Part shown: in pieces, positions 10,620 to 24,000 of the stretch | How positions within the stretch are numbered: position 1 is the first letter of the stretch | Layout of the letters: each line of letters starts with the position of its first letter | Assembly: GCA_023362775.1 (NCBI GenBank) | Contig: JALMGJ010000002.1 | Coordinates: 35,427,914 to 35,491,913 of the forward strand | Direction of reading: 5' to 3' | Source of the DNA: Charina bottae | Taxonomy: Eukaryota > Chordata > Lepidosauria > Squamata > Charinaidae | Length of the DNA stretch: 64,000 bases | Notes under the pieces: model-generated | What the model was told of the DNA's origin: nothing | The model's input: the letters and a program-made list of their open reading frames with translations, nothing else | The model's database searches: none | Program-made: the position numbers and the translations under genes

Positions 10620-13600
10620 AAGCTGAAGAAGGAAAAGTGAAGGTGAAAAGACTTACAGCTCCTCTCCCTTGGAGGGAGTAGCAAAGCTGCCATTCCAGGA
10701 GGTTTGCTTGGCCAGGGCACTTGGGCTCCCAAGAATCTCTCCCTTCTTTCCTTGGCATCAGTCCAGATCCAGGCTCTGAAACATGCCTGGGAGGAGGCAA
10801 AGGTGTTCTGGTTCCCACTCCAGGTGGGAATTTGCAACATCCCACAGCACTATGATGTATTTGAGGAAATAATTGGCTGTTCTCCAGCCAGCAAAGATGA
10901 CTTTTATGTAATCCAGTTTTGTAAACTTGGCCTGGATGAAAGAAATTAATCACAATTTATTTTTATTTTTTTATTTATTGTTTGATTTATATCACCGCCC
11001 ATCTCCCCCCACAAGGGGACTCTGGGCGGTTTACCACAAAATTGATTAATTAAAAGCATATAAAATACAATACATTATTCCAATTTAATTAGATATAAAT
11101 ATATAAATATATAAAATCCAAGAGGTTATGTTATTGTTTAAGGAACTCTATGGTGCCAGCCACCTCCAAGAGGAGCTATTACCCCCCCCATCCCAGGCGA
11201 AGTGGCAGAGCCAGGTCTTCAATTGCTTTCGGAAGGTCAGGAGTGTGGGGGCCTGCCTCACCTCCAGGGGGAGAATGTTCCAAAGGGCGGGTGCCACTGC
11301 CGAGAAGGCTCGCCTCCTGGACCCCGTCAGATGGAATCCTTTTATAGACGGGATCCGTAGCAAGCCCTCTCTGCATAACCGGGTGGGGCGGGTCGACGTT
11401 CTGGGGATGAGGCGGTTCCTTAGGTAACCTGGTCCCATGCCATGTAGGGCTTTAAAGGTAACAACCAACACCTTGAATTGCACCCGGAAGCAAACTGGTA
11501 ACCAGTGCAGCTCACGCAGCAGAGGTGTCACATGTGCTGATCTTGAGGCACCCAAAATCGCCCACGCGGCTGCATTCTGAACCAGCTGAAGCTTCCGGAT
11601 GCTCTTCAAGGGTAGCCCCATGTAGAGCGCATTACAATAGTCTATATGGGAGATGACCAGGGCATGAGTGGCTGTTCGAAGGGCCTCTTGCTCCAGGAAA
11701 GGAGCGATACACAATGTGAAATCACAGCCGCCAGTTCTTTAGAATAGAATAGGGGAGGAGGTTGCTACGCAGCAGGGAGGTTGGTACAGTAGCAACACTC
11801 CCAACTGGTCTCGGGAACCCAACTTGAGAAACAGGGTCTCACAACCGGCCACTTGTGGAGCAGCGCCCCTGAAGGCCACCATAGATTCTCGGATGACAAC
11901 TGCCACCCCTCCTCCCCTACCCCGATGTCTCGGCTGGTGCCATACCTGAAATCCGGCCGGGCAGATTTCTGAGAGGGCAACCCCTCCTCCAGGGCCCAGC
12001 CAGGTCTCGGTAATACACGCCAGGTCGGCCCCCTCCTCCGTGATCAGATCACATATGAGGGGGCCCTTGTTATTAACTGACCTGGCGTTAAGCAGCAACA
12101 GCCGGAAACCAGGGCACTCGAGGGTCTGCAGACCAGGGCCTAGGTTTGAACCTGGAGGGCCAGAACACACCACCGGTAACAAACACCGGGGGCGTCTTCC
12201 CCAACGATGGCCTGCCCTCCGGTTCCCGCCATAACATCCCCGACCCGTCACCACCTCAATAGGACAACCCGCCCCATAGCCCCTAGAGTTTTCAGGCCCA
12301 GTTGCCTCCACCACCAGACCTCCGAAAGCCCTAGATTGGAACAGGGGTCCCCTCTCCCATGCAAACATCCTCCCGTACCCAATCAAACTCAGGAGGCGGT
12401 AGGGCCACCAGTGCACCAGCGTTGCTCTCGGCACTGGTAGAACCCGACCACCCCCTAAACACTCACTCCACCCTCACTGTGCCCACCCTCAGCCTCTCTC
12501 ACTGGTCAAAGGGGGCACCATCCACTCCTGCTCGCCACCTGTCTCTCACTCAGGGGCGAGCACTCTTACGTATTATCACCCAACTCTGGTCCCCTCCGGG
12601 TCTCTCACACCCAGGAGGAATAGCACTCTCACCCCAAGGGGACCCCAAAACTCTGCCACCTCCAATGTGTGGGGAAATGGTAGTCAATCCTCCATTCCAC
12701 AGCTCCTTCTTCATTATCCTATTAAGGCTGTTCTAAAGTGGGGTTTAAAGATGTTTAAAGATGTTAAAAACGTTGTGGCTACCACGCCGAGTTCCACCCC
12801 CTAATATCAGAGCTCATCGCTTCCGGGGCTGATCTTACAAAGGCCCGTAGACCCACCAGTGTCTATAGACCCCCAAAATCTATGGCTCCACTCCAAGGTC
12901 CGTCGTAAACTTCCCCTATAAGGGTGTTTAGGTCTCTCACGACCACCAGGAGGAAGCCAGAGTCCTCAGACTTGCCCACATTCGGGCTCACCAGAAGTCA
13001 CAAGGGCCCATTAGGGTCTGCCCAGATGTAATAGGGTCCGTAGTATAGTCAAAAAACACGGAGTCTACTGCTGTTACTCAGGTCTATCGCACTCCGCCCT
13101 CGTCTCTCAAGCTCATCTCTCAAGCTTCGGCACCACGCTGTTCTGCCGTTGATCACACCAGGGGGCCAGCCGACTCTGAGATGACAGGGATTCGCCGGGA
13201 GGTCTCCACAGACCACAAGGGTCTGCCGATGCTCCATGAAGCTTAAGAAAAGGGGAAGGGAGGAACTGAGTGCCAGAGAAGTTTGCACGGGCCATAGGAC
13301 TGTGCACGGTTGGCATTCCATGTTTGTTATACCGTGTTTGAAACTGTCGTCTTAAAATTATTAAGGCAAAAGTGGGGATCCAATAGCTACCACAGATATT
13401 CCTGGACTACAGTTCCTGTAACTTCATTTAACTGGTCATGCTGGTTCGGGCAGATGGGAATTGGACTCCAGCAGCATCCGGAAGGCTTCTGTTTTCCCAG
13501 TTCGGATTTCAGGTTCAGAATATTCATTTTTTCTGGCCAAAACAGGAGAGATGAAAATGAGTTGAAAGAAAAGGGGTGGGGTGGGGGTAAAATGTTCTAG

Positions 13601-15051
13601 CATAATTATTTTGGTTCCAAGCTTTGATCGATAACAAATACTTTAGAAAATGTATATTAATAAGTTCCTGCCATTCTGCTCATTGGCAGCCGAAGGCTGG
13701 TAAAACAAACAAACAAAGTTACAAAGACCAGTTAAAACCACGATTAAAACTAACCCAGACTGGAAAGGTCTGGTTCTTTTCCTAAAAGCAGAAAGAATAG
13801 ACTGAGAGCTATTACTGGGAAGCGCATACCATAGGAAGGAATGGTTATCTTCTGAGTGTCTGATAAAGAGATTTTGGAAAAAATGTAAAAGGTCCTCTCC
13901 TGCTGACCTTAAGACAGAGCTTTCCAAACTGTGTGTCGGGACACGTTAGTGTGTCGGCTGCAGTGTCTGGGTGTGTTGCGGCTGCTGCTGCCTCCGAGCC
14001 CTACCAGGATTCTGCACAGGTCCTAGTGCCCGCCTTGTCCCTTGCTGCCTCCAAACCTGCCCTGCCAGGATTCCGCGCAGGTCCTAGTGCCTGCCTTGTG
14101 CCTGGCTGCCTCCAAACCTGCCCTGCCAGGATTCCGCGCAGGTCCTAGTGCCTGCCTTGTGCCTGGCTGCCTCCAAACCTGCCCTGCCAGGATTCCGCGC
14201 AGGTCCTAGTGCCTGCCTTGTGCCTGGCTGCCTCCAAACCTGCTGTGATTCCGCGCAGGTCCTAGTGCCTGCCCTGTGCCCTGCTGTAAGAGTGTGTCAC
14301 CAACATGAAAAGTTTGGAAAGCTCTGCCTTAAGGTCTGGCCTGATTCATAGCAAGACAGACAGACCCTTAGATACTTGGGCCCTAAATTAATTAGGACTT
14401 TAAAGGTGAACCAACAGCTTACACTTTACTTGAAGGGTTGGAGATTTGGGCCAAAGCTAACAAAATTAATTCCAAACTGGGGCAAGTATAAAGCCCTGTA
14501 TTTAGACGGGGGGGGGGGGGGGGCGGGGGGAAAGAATAGGAATTACAAAACTAAGTTCAATAATACATAGTAAAGTAGGAAAGAGGGTGATGGCTCTCTG
14601 TGCTACTGCTCCCTAACCAGGTTCTTCCTTCTCCTAACAGCTGTTGTTCAGACTGTTTCTGAACACGGGTTTAGTGCGCTTCTGGAATAACGCTGATTCC
14701 ATATCAAAATAAACTTATCAGATGATATCAACTGATAGTTGCCCCCCCCCTTTGTTTCCTCCTCCTCGTGTGGTGCAGAGTGGTAGGCGGCAGTACTGCA
14801 ACCGAAACTCTCCCCACGACCTGAGTTCGATCCTAGCGGAAGTTGGTTTCCCAGGAAGCTGGCTCACGTCGACTCAGCCTTCCATCCTTCTGAGGTCAGT
14901 AAAATGAGTACCCAGCTTGCTGGGGAAAAGGTAATCACGACTGGGGAAGGGAATGGCAAAACATCCCGCTCTATAGTCTGCCTAGAAAACGTCAGCGAAA
15001 GCAGCGTCCCTCCAAAGGGTCAGTAATGACTCAGTGCTTGCACAGAGGATG

Positions 15052-15082
<31 letters not shown>

Positions 15083-18000
15083 CTTCTTCTTCTTCTTCTT
15101 CTTCTTCTTCTTCTTCTTCTTCTTCTTGATACATTTTATTAAAAGTTTTATAAAGCACATAAAAACTAACACAAACTAATTAAGAGTAAAAGAAGCAAGC
15201 AAGCAAGAAGAAAAAAGTGCAGAAAAAGAGAACAAAAAGAAATAAAAAGAAGCTTCTGATTTCCTCTGCAGCAAATATAAGTACAATTACAAAATTAACT
15301 CTTACTCTATGTTGCCCCCTTCTGAGCGCACCCACACAAAATGTGTGTGCCAAAATTGAGCAAGTGCTTTAACCTCCCATCAAAATTTTACTCCTTCCCA
15401 TTCCCATCTCCATTCCATGTTAAAGGAAGTGATTGATGGATCTTTTCCCATGGGTTGGTGACATTTGGAGAGAGGGTAGGAAACAACACTGGGGAAATCC
15501 ACCAATCCCTGTCCTTAGTGTGCCCTCTATCCTGTAAGTAAGGGCAACGCCATTTGCCTGTGGCAGGATAGGGATCAGCCCTGGGGGGCAGCCAATTTTA
15601 TACTTTTCTGCCGGCTCAAGGACTGCTGAATTGCATTTTAACTTGGCAGTGAACCTCTGAGGAGGATCTATTTATCTGGTATAACATATTTAGTGCTCGG
15701 AACACAATTTAGTGGTTAAGGTGCTCGGCTAGAAACCAGGAGACTGAGAGTTCTAGTCCTGCCTTAGGCATGAAAGCCGGCTGGGTGACCTTGGGCCAGT
15801 CCCTGTCTCTCAGCCCTAGGAAGGAGCCAATGGGAAACCAGGAGACTGAGAGTTCTAGTCCCGCCTTAGGCATGAAAGCCAGCTGGGTGACCTTGGGCCA
15901 GTCCCTGCCTCTCAGCCCTAGGAAGGAGCCAATGGGAAACCAGGAGACTGAGAGTTCTAGTCCCGCCTCAGGCATGAAAGCCGGCTGGGTGACCTTGGGC
16001 CAGTCCCTGTCTCTCAGCCCTTGGAGGGAGCCAATGGGAAACCAGGAGACTGAGAGTTCTAGTCCCGCCTTAGGCATGAAAGCCAGCTGGGTGACCTTGG
16101 GCCAGTCCCTGCCTCTCAGCCCTAGGAAGGAGCCAATGGGAAACCAGGAGACTGAGAGTTCTAGTCCCGCCTCAGGCATGAAAGCCGGCTGGGTGACCTT
16201 GGGCCAGTCCCTGTCTCTCAGCCCTAGGAAGGAGCCAATGGGAAACCAGGAGACTGAGAGTTCTAGTCCCGCCTTAGGCATGAAAGCTGGCTGGGTGACC
16301 CTGGGCCAGTCACTCTCTCTCAGCCCAACTCACCTCACAGGGTTGTTGTTGTGGGGAATATAGGAGGAGGAAGGAGTATTAGGTATGTTCGCCGCCTTGA
16401 GTTATTTATAAAAAATTAAGGTGGCCATAAAAATAAAATAAATAAAATTTAAAATAAATGTTAATGGAAAGGAACATGTTCAGAGGAGGGTGTGAAAATG
16501 GTGAGAAAGATGGTGCCCATGATAATATGATTCCTTCCAATGCTTATTTTGGAATTTTATCTAGTAGGAAAAAAAAGAGAGAGAGAACCACATACTGCGG
16601 AAGAGAGATAGGATATAAATGCATTAAACATGTACACACAATAGATCCCTTAAAATGCAGTTACTTCTCAATTTCAGTTCATTGAACTAACCATCCAATC
16701 ATTTCCCTTCCCTTCCCTTCCCTTCCCTTCTTTCCTTCCTTCCTTCCTTCCTTCCTTCCTTTCTTCCCTCCCTCCCTCCCTCCCTCCCTTCTTTTCTCCC
16801 TCCTTTTTTCCTTCCTTCCTTCCTTCCCTCCCTCCCTTCTTTTCTGCCTCCTTTTCTCCCTCCTTCATTCCCTCCCTCCATTCCTTCCCTCCCTCCTTCC
16901 TTCCCTCCCTCCCTCCCTTCTTTTCTGCCTCCTTTTTCCCTTCCCTTCCCTTCCTACTTTTCTCCCTCCTTCCTTCCCTCCCTCCCTTCCTTCCTTTCCT
17001 CCCTCCCTCCCTTCTTTTCTGCCTCCTTTTTCCCTTCCCTTCCCACTTCTCTCCCTCCTTCCTTCCCACCCTCCCTCCCTTCTTTTCTGCCTCCTTTTTC
17101 CCTTCCCTTCCCTTCCTACTTTTCTCCCTCCTTCCTTCCCTCCTTCCCTCCTTCCTTCCTTCCCTCCCTCCCTCCCTCCCTTCTTTTCTGCCTCCTTTTT
17201 CCCTTCCCTTCCCTTCCCTTCCCTTCCCACTTCTCTCCCTCCTTCCTTCCCTCCTTCCCTCCTTCCTTTCCTCCCTCCCTCCCTTCTTTTCTGCCTCCTT
17301 TTTCCCTTCCCTTCCCTTCCCTTCCCACTTCTCTCCCTCCTTCCTTCCCTCCTTCCTTCCTTCCTTCCTTCCTTCCCTCCCTCCCTCCTTCCCTCCCTCG
17401 CTTCTTTTCTGCCTTTTTCTCTTCCCTTCCCTTCCCTTTCTACTTTTCTCCCTCCTTCCTTCCCTCCCTCCCTTCCTTTCCTCCCTCCCTCCCTTCTTTT
17501 CTGCCTCCTTTTTCCCTTCCCTTCCCACTTCTCTCCCTCCTTCCTTCCTTCCCTCCCTCCCTCCCTCCCTTCTTTTCTGCCTCCTTTTTCCCTTCCCTTC
17601 CCTTCCTACTTTTCTCCCTCCTTCCTTCCCTCCCTCCCTCCCTTCTTTTCTGCCTCCTTTTTCCCTTCCCTTCCCACTTCTCTCCCTCCTTCCTTCCCTC
17701 CCTCCCTTCTTTTCTGCCTCCTTTTTCCCTTCCCTTCCCTTCCCTCCTTCTCCTCCTTCTTCTTTCCTTTCCTTTGACCATACATTGGTTATGGTCAGGT
17801 CTAAACAATTTCATCTCTGGCCATTCCATTCCAGATAGAGACTTGGCTTCACTGGAGGCCAGTGAGTACTCAATCAATCTACCTGATTTTTGGCCTTACA
17901 ATTTCAACCCATATTTGGCAAGGTTCCGATTCCTCGTGCCACACCACACCGTGATGGAAAACAACCACTCCCTAAAAGATTTGGGTGGAGAAAGACAGTC

Positions 18001-21000
18001 ACCTGTTTTCCTTGCTTGGTTTTATTAAATTAATCTTCCCTGCTTGGGAAGTGAAGTTTGATGCTTCTGCAGGAACCACACCTCTGACATTAGCAGAAAT
18101 TGTTTTCAGGTTTTCACAATTTGCCACAGTACATCTGATAGTAATACCCTGGGCTCCATTCCAACTCTCGTATTTCCATTTTGCACTGCTCCCAGCATGA
18201 TTCACGTTCTCAAGGATCATGCAGGAATTTCACCCGTGTGAGAGCAATACTTTGGGGTGATGCTGGTCTATATTACAGGCTGTTGGCGTTTACCATTCCA
18301 TGTCAAATGATGTGCAAAAGGGGAACAAAACAAACCAGTCAAAACTTCATGCATATATTGATATGGCCTGAACTACTACGAATATCCGTGACAGGGACTC
18401 TGGAAGTATGGATTGCTGAAAATTCAGATGAGAATGCACCCTTGATTTATTGATTTATTAAATTTATATAGCCAGCCATATCACATGCTCTGGGCATACA
18501 ATAAAACAATCAAATAAACAATATAAATAATGACATTTAATATAATTCTCTTCGATTGGTACCACATATGGGCGTCAAACACTCCAGATAGCACGCAAAT
18601 GGGAGAAATTTGCAGGTAGGCAAACCTCCACCAAAGAACAGCTGTTCTTTCTGCATGAATGCCTACAACAGCATACCCTGCCCGCCAGTGTCAGATAAAA
18701 ACCTCCAATCAACTGCACAGCTGGATGGAAGATTGCGCAACAAAGTGGGCGAAAAATGATATGGCTAATGATCATGGACGCCCACCTCAGATTAAACAAA
18801 TATCAACACACAATAGACAGCCTCAAGGAACAACTAGAACAGACTATGACCCCTGAACAAATCAACATGCTGACTACTACCATCAAGACCACATCACTGA
18901 GACAAGCAGAAAAAAGGAAAGCTAAACTCCAAACTAAACTACTTAAATTAAACTCCAGAAACAAAGAAGTACCGGAACCAGAATGGGTGGTCAACATGTC
19001 CAGCCGCCCATTATCCACTGCAGAATGCAATATCCTACAGAGAGGCCTCAATTACAATACAGAGGATGCGAACAAATTAGAATTCTTTGCAGCTTTAGAA
19101 GCAGCATTGAAAACTACAGGACTTACTACAGAAACCCAAGAGAATGTAAGACAGATAATCATACCACAAACCAGAAGGACAAGGAAAAAGAACCAACTGA
19201 AAGCAGAGGACAGAGCAGCCCTCAAAAACCTAAAGATGGACCAAACTATCATCATCCTCCCAGCAGACAAAGGCCGCATCACCGTCATTATGGACAGATC
19301 GCAATATATACAAAAAGCCAAAGATTTACTTGAAGACAAAGAAACCTACAACCCAGTAAACACCAATCCTATGCAGAAACTGGACAACCAGGTCAAAAGA
19401 ATCCTCAACGACTTAACCAAGAAAGGTCAAATCACAAAAGAAGAACAGAGGCAGATGAAAAGCAGTGGACCCATCATCCCACGCTTCTACAGATACCCCA
19501 AAATACACAAGCCCGAAATACCACTCCATCCAATTGTATCACTACCAGGGACCCCCACATACAACATAGCTAAAGAACTTACAAGAAAACTTGGGCATCT
19601 CACAGAGGAGAGCGAATACTCTATCCACTCCCCACTACAGTGCCTCCAGAAAATCAAAGACCTAAAAATAGATGAAGATGAAATTATGGTGTCATTTGAT
19701 GTCACTGCACTCTTTACATCCATAGACCAAGCACTAGTGATTGAATTCATGGCAGCAGTTCTACATAACACACCTGACCCAACTAGATACACCAAGATCA
19801 AAATACCCAGAATCATGGAGCTCATCAACCTCTGCCTCACCACCTACTTTCAGTTTGATGGACAAATATACCAACATATCAAAGGAACACCTATGGGATC
19901 ACCACTCTCAGGACTCATAGCAGAGATAGTAATGCAACGTCTAGAAAGGATAGTACTCCCATGCATACAACCCAAAGTATGGATCTGGTATGTAGATGAC
20001 ACCTTCAGCATAATAAAAAAGGATCAACTGGAGGAAACACATGAAACCATCAACAACATCTTCAAAGGAATAAAATTCACAAGGGAAGAAGAAAACAACA
20101 ACACACTACCCTTCTTGGACATCCTCATCATTAGAGGAAATGATGGCATTCTAGAAACACAAATCTACCTGAAATCTACCCACACTAACCAAGTGCTCCA
20201 CTAACAAAGCAATAACACAACCTCCCACAAGAGGAGCTGTGTAAGAACACTATTCAGACAAGCACAAACGCACTGCAGCAACCCAGAACACCAGAAAAGG
20301 AAACAGACCACTTAAATAGCATCTTCCAGCAAAATGGATACCCATGCAACTTTATCAAAAAGTGCCTGATCACACAACCCACCACAGCAAAACCAACAGA
20401 AGCTATGAAAAGCATTACTCTGCCATACGTCAGAAACATCTCAGAAACTACTAATAAACTGTTACAACCACATGGCATCACTGTAGCACACAAACCAACC
20501 AAAACCCTTCAGAACATCGTAAGTAAACCAAAAGACCCAAAGAAAAAACAGGAGTTATCTACAACATACAGTTGTAAAAAACAGTGTAAGGACTGTAACA
20601 GCCACTATGTAGTACAGACTGGCAGAAGACTAGCAGAACGCATCCACGAACACCAACTAGCAGTCAGATGACACAATGAAAACTCCTTAATCTCACAACA
20701 CATGGACAGACTTAAGCATACTTTCAACTGGGAAACTGTGAGCATCTTAAAGCAAGACAAATCCAAAAACGCTAAAGAATTCCTGGAAGCTTGGCACTCA
20801 GACAAAGCAGCCATCAATAGACACATAGAGGTAAACAACTTTTACATACCATTCATAAGAGACAATAGAAAAGCCTGAAGACTAGAACACCTCCTTGCCA
20901 GCAATCATCACCCAGATATGCAAAGATTAACACCAAGATTAGCACTGGAGGAACAATCAAACAGCACAATATACCCTAATCAAGGAACTATTAACTGAGT

Positions 21001-24000
21001 CAATCAACCAAGTAGCAAACAACAGCCCAATCAAGGAACTACTAAGGAGAGAGCAACACCTCCACCAACACAAGCAGGACAAGTCATGGTATATAAGCAG
21101 AGAGCAAGTTCCACTCTCTTTTCGCACTGAAGATGTTGCCTAGTCTGGCAATGAAACGTCTGCAAGAAAACAGCAAGGCTCAGAGAGCACCAAGGACTCC
21201 ACAGTTCAACCCTGAGCTACAAATATTCTCTTTGATTAATATAATTTAAAACAATTAACAATTTAAACAATTTTAAAAAGATATAAGTAAGACCGTGGGA
21301 GAATGGACCAGAAGCCTACACACAGTGTAGCCACCTTATGGGCTCCCTACTTCCCTGGGACCCCCAAGCTTGTTGAAAGGACCAGGTTTTAAGAGATTTC
21401 CTAAATGTCAATAGGGTTGGAGCTAATCTCACCTCAGGGGGAATGATGTTCCAGAGGTCGGGTGCCACGGCAAAAAAGGCCCGCCTCGTGGGTCCCATCC
21501 GATGGAACTCTTTAGCCCAGAGCGTTCGAAACTTTTCATGTTGGTGACACACTTTTTAGACATGCATCATTTCACGACACACTCTTACAGCAGGGCATCA
21601 TTTCACAACACACTCTTACAGCACGGCACAAGGCAGGCTCTAGGACCTGTGTAGAATCCTGGAAGGGCTTGGAGGCAGCAGCAGCCACGACACACCCAGA
21701 CACTGCAGCCGACACACTAACGTGTCACGACACACAGTTTGGAAAGCTCTGCTTGAGCCAATGGAACCCATAACATGCCCATCCTGCCGGACTTGATATA
21801 TGAGGTTGTAATGGAGTAATAACAGGAATAATAACAAGAATAATAATATCACTGATTTGCATTAGAACTATAGACCATAGAAAGGAAAAGTTTAACTTTT
21901 ATTTTCTTTAGCTGAAATAATGATCAAAAGTTTCCCATGGCATGACTGCATGATGTTGATAGCTGTTTTTCCTTCCCTTGAACCTCATAATCTTTTCACA
22001 TGCAGTTTTTATTTTTTTATTATTTATTTATTTATTTTCTATCCTGCCTTTATTATTTTTATAAATAACTCAAGGCGGCGAACATACCTAACATTCCTTC
22101 CTCCTCCTATTTTCCCCACAACAGCAACCCTGTGAGGTGAGTTGGGCTGAGAGTGAGTGACTGGCCCAAGGTCACCCAGCCGGCTTTCACGCCTAAGGCG
22201 GGACTAGAACTCTCAGTCTCACAGTTCACAGTTCACAGTCACAGTCTCACAGTTGGTGAGAACTGAGATCACAGCTGGGGAGGGAAGGATTAAACCTCCC
22301 ATACCTTGCAATTCTGATGAAAATCAAATTATTACATCTTAAAATATCCCCAGGGTACTTCTGAGTCAGGGTGGACAACTCACAAGCTGCGTGAAGCCTC
22401 CCAGCAACTCCGGATGAAATATTCAGATTCTGTTTTCCGTTTTCAGAGGCATTTAAATGTTGAAATGGATGCGGTCAGCCTTCTCCCAGGTGTGGCTGTA
22501 ACTCTCTGAACTCCAGATACTTCTGCTTATTGGGAGATGAGTTTATTCAACAGGATGCTCACTTACATGATTCCACAAGATGAAGGTTTGAAGAAGACCA
22601 CCCATCATTTTGGTAGCGGGACCACTGTGGAATAAAGACAGTATGTCTTTATTCAGTGAGCTGCCCAGAGTTGTGTCCTAAGACCACACAAATCTTTTAA
22701 ATAAATAAATAAATCTCAATTCTTAGAAAGCTTTTGGGATTTCACAGGTTTATTCCACTCTCCGTAGAATTCAAGGAAATGCATAGAGCTTTCTCCCTCC
22801 CCTTGCAGTCACTCATTTGAAACGTACACCAACCCTAGTGGCTCACAGTGAATGCAGGAAGTGCTTCTAGGAAGCTGTTTTAACTGTACCCTACTTCGAT
22901 TCTCCTTTAATCCCCACTATTGCAAGTAGAAGCTCAGAGGACAGAGACCAGTGAGTTGCCCAGGGTGGTGAAACAAAAAAGAGGTGGAGGTGGGTCTGAA
23001 GCAGCCCCTTGATCCTGGTTTGTGGATTAGCCCATTTGCAGCAGTAACGTAACAGCTATTTCTGTGAGGGAAGACCGATCTACTGTATATCTCAAACTTA
23101 TCCTTGACCCAGGTTGAATCAATTCAGATCATTGACTCCTACCGTACAACATCGATGCATACTCATCATGCTAATCTCTTTTGGCGTAAGCAACTTTATG
23201 GAAAGGGCAGAAAAATAGTGAGCAGTAGGTTGAGCAAGAAGGGGTGTGGTGGCTCAGCGGGTAAGACGCCAGGCTTGTCGATCGGAAGATTGCAAGTTCG
23301 GAGGTTCGAATCCCTAGCCCTGCGTGTGGAGTGAGCTCCCACACTAGCTCCAGCTCTTGCCAACCTAGCAATTCGAAAGCATGCAAATGCAAGTAGATTA
23401 ATAGGTACCACTTCGGTGGGTAGGTAACAGCGTTCTGCGCGTGTCATGCGGCCACATGACCGTGGAAGCGTCTTCGGACAATGCTGGCTCTTCGGCTAAC
23501 AAACGGAAATGAGCACTGGCCCCTAGAGTCGGACATGACTGCACAAATGTGCGGGGGGAACCTTTACCTTTACCTTTTTAGGTTGAGCAAAGGAAATTAA
23601 AGGCAGGATTTAGGAGAAAGGAAGAGGAAATCTAACAAAATCTATTTTACATTAGTAAAGGTAAAGGTTGTCCCCTGCACAGTCATGTCCGACTCTAGGG
23701 GGTGGTGTTCATCTCCGTTTCTTAGCCGAAGAGCCAGCACTGCCCGAAGATGCTTCCACGGTCATGTGGCCTGCATTACAAGCACAGAACGCTATTACCA
23801 TCCCACCGAAGTGGTACCTATTTATCTACTTGCATTTACATGCTTTCAAATTGCTAGGTTGGCAAGAGCTGGGGCGAGTGCGGGAGCTCACTCCGTCACA
23901 TGGCACTTGGGTCTCGAAGCGCCGACCTTCCGATCGACAAGCCTGGCATCTTAACCACTGAGCCATCGTGCCCCCAAGGGTAAAGGTTTCCCCTGCACAC

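Larger units (their letters stand above)
18550..21230 (+). mobile_element. Penelope-like element (PLE)
   Basis: One strand carries an RT without a DDE or RNase H partner, then a GIY-YIG endonuclease, the layout specific to Penelope-like elements. The 3' part ends with ggcaatgaaacgtctgcaag and gctcagagagcaccaaggac, phrases typical of the PLE terminal (pLTR) region. The coding part is broken by stops and frameshifts, so this copy is dead. Confidence 0.9.

Noticed and set aside
12040..12736. Plus-strand ORFs in the 12.0-12.7 kb region
   Set aside because: Antisense shadows of the minus-strand L2 5' region.
15709..16363. 190-197 codon ORFs on both strands
   Set aside because: The 102-bp SINE repeat is a multiple of three, so any open frame stays open. 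Not a gene.
16674..17877. Long minus-strand ORFs rich in K, R, E and G
   Set aside because: They arise from the polypurine strand of a simple-repeat tract; no domain, start context or codon structure.
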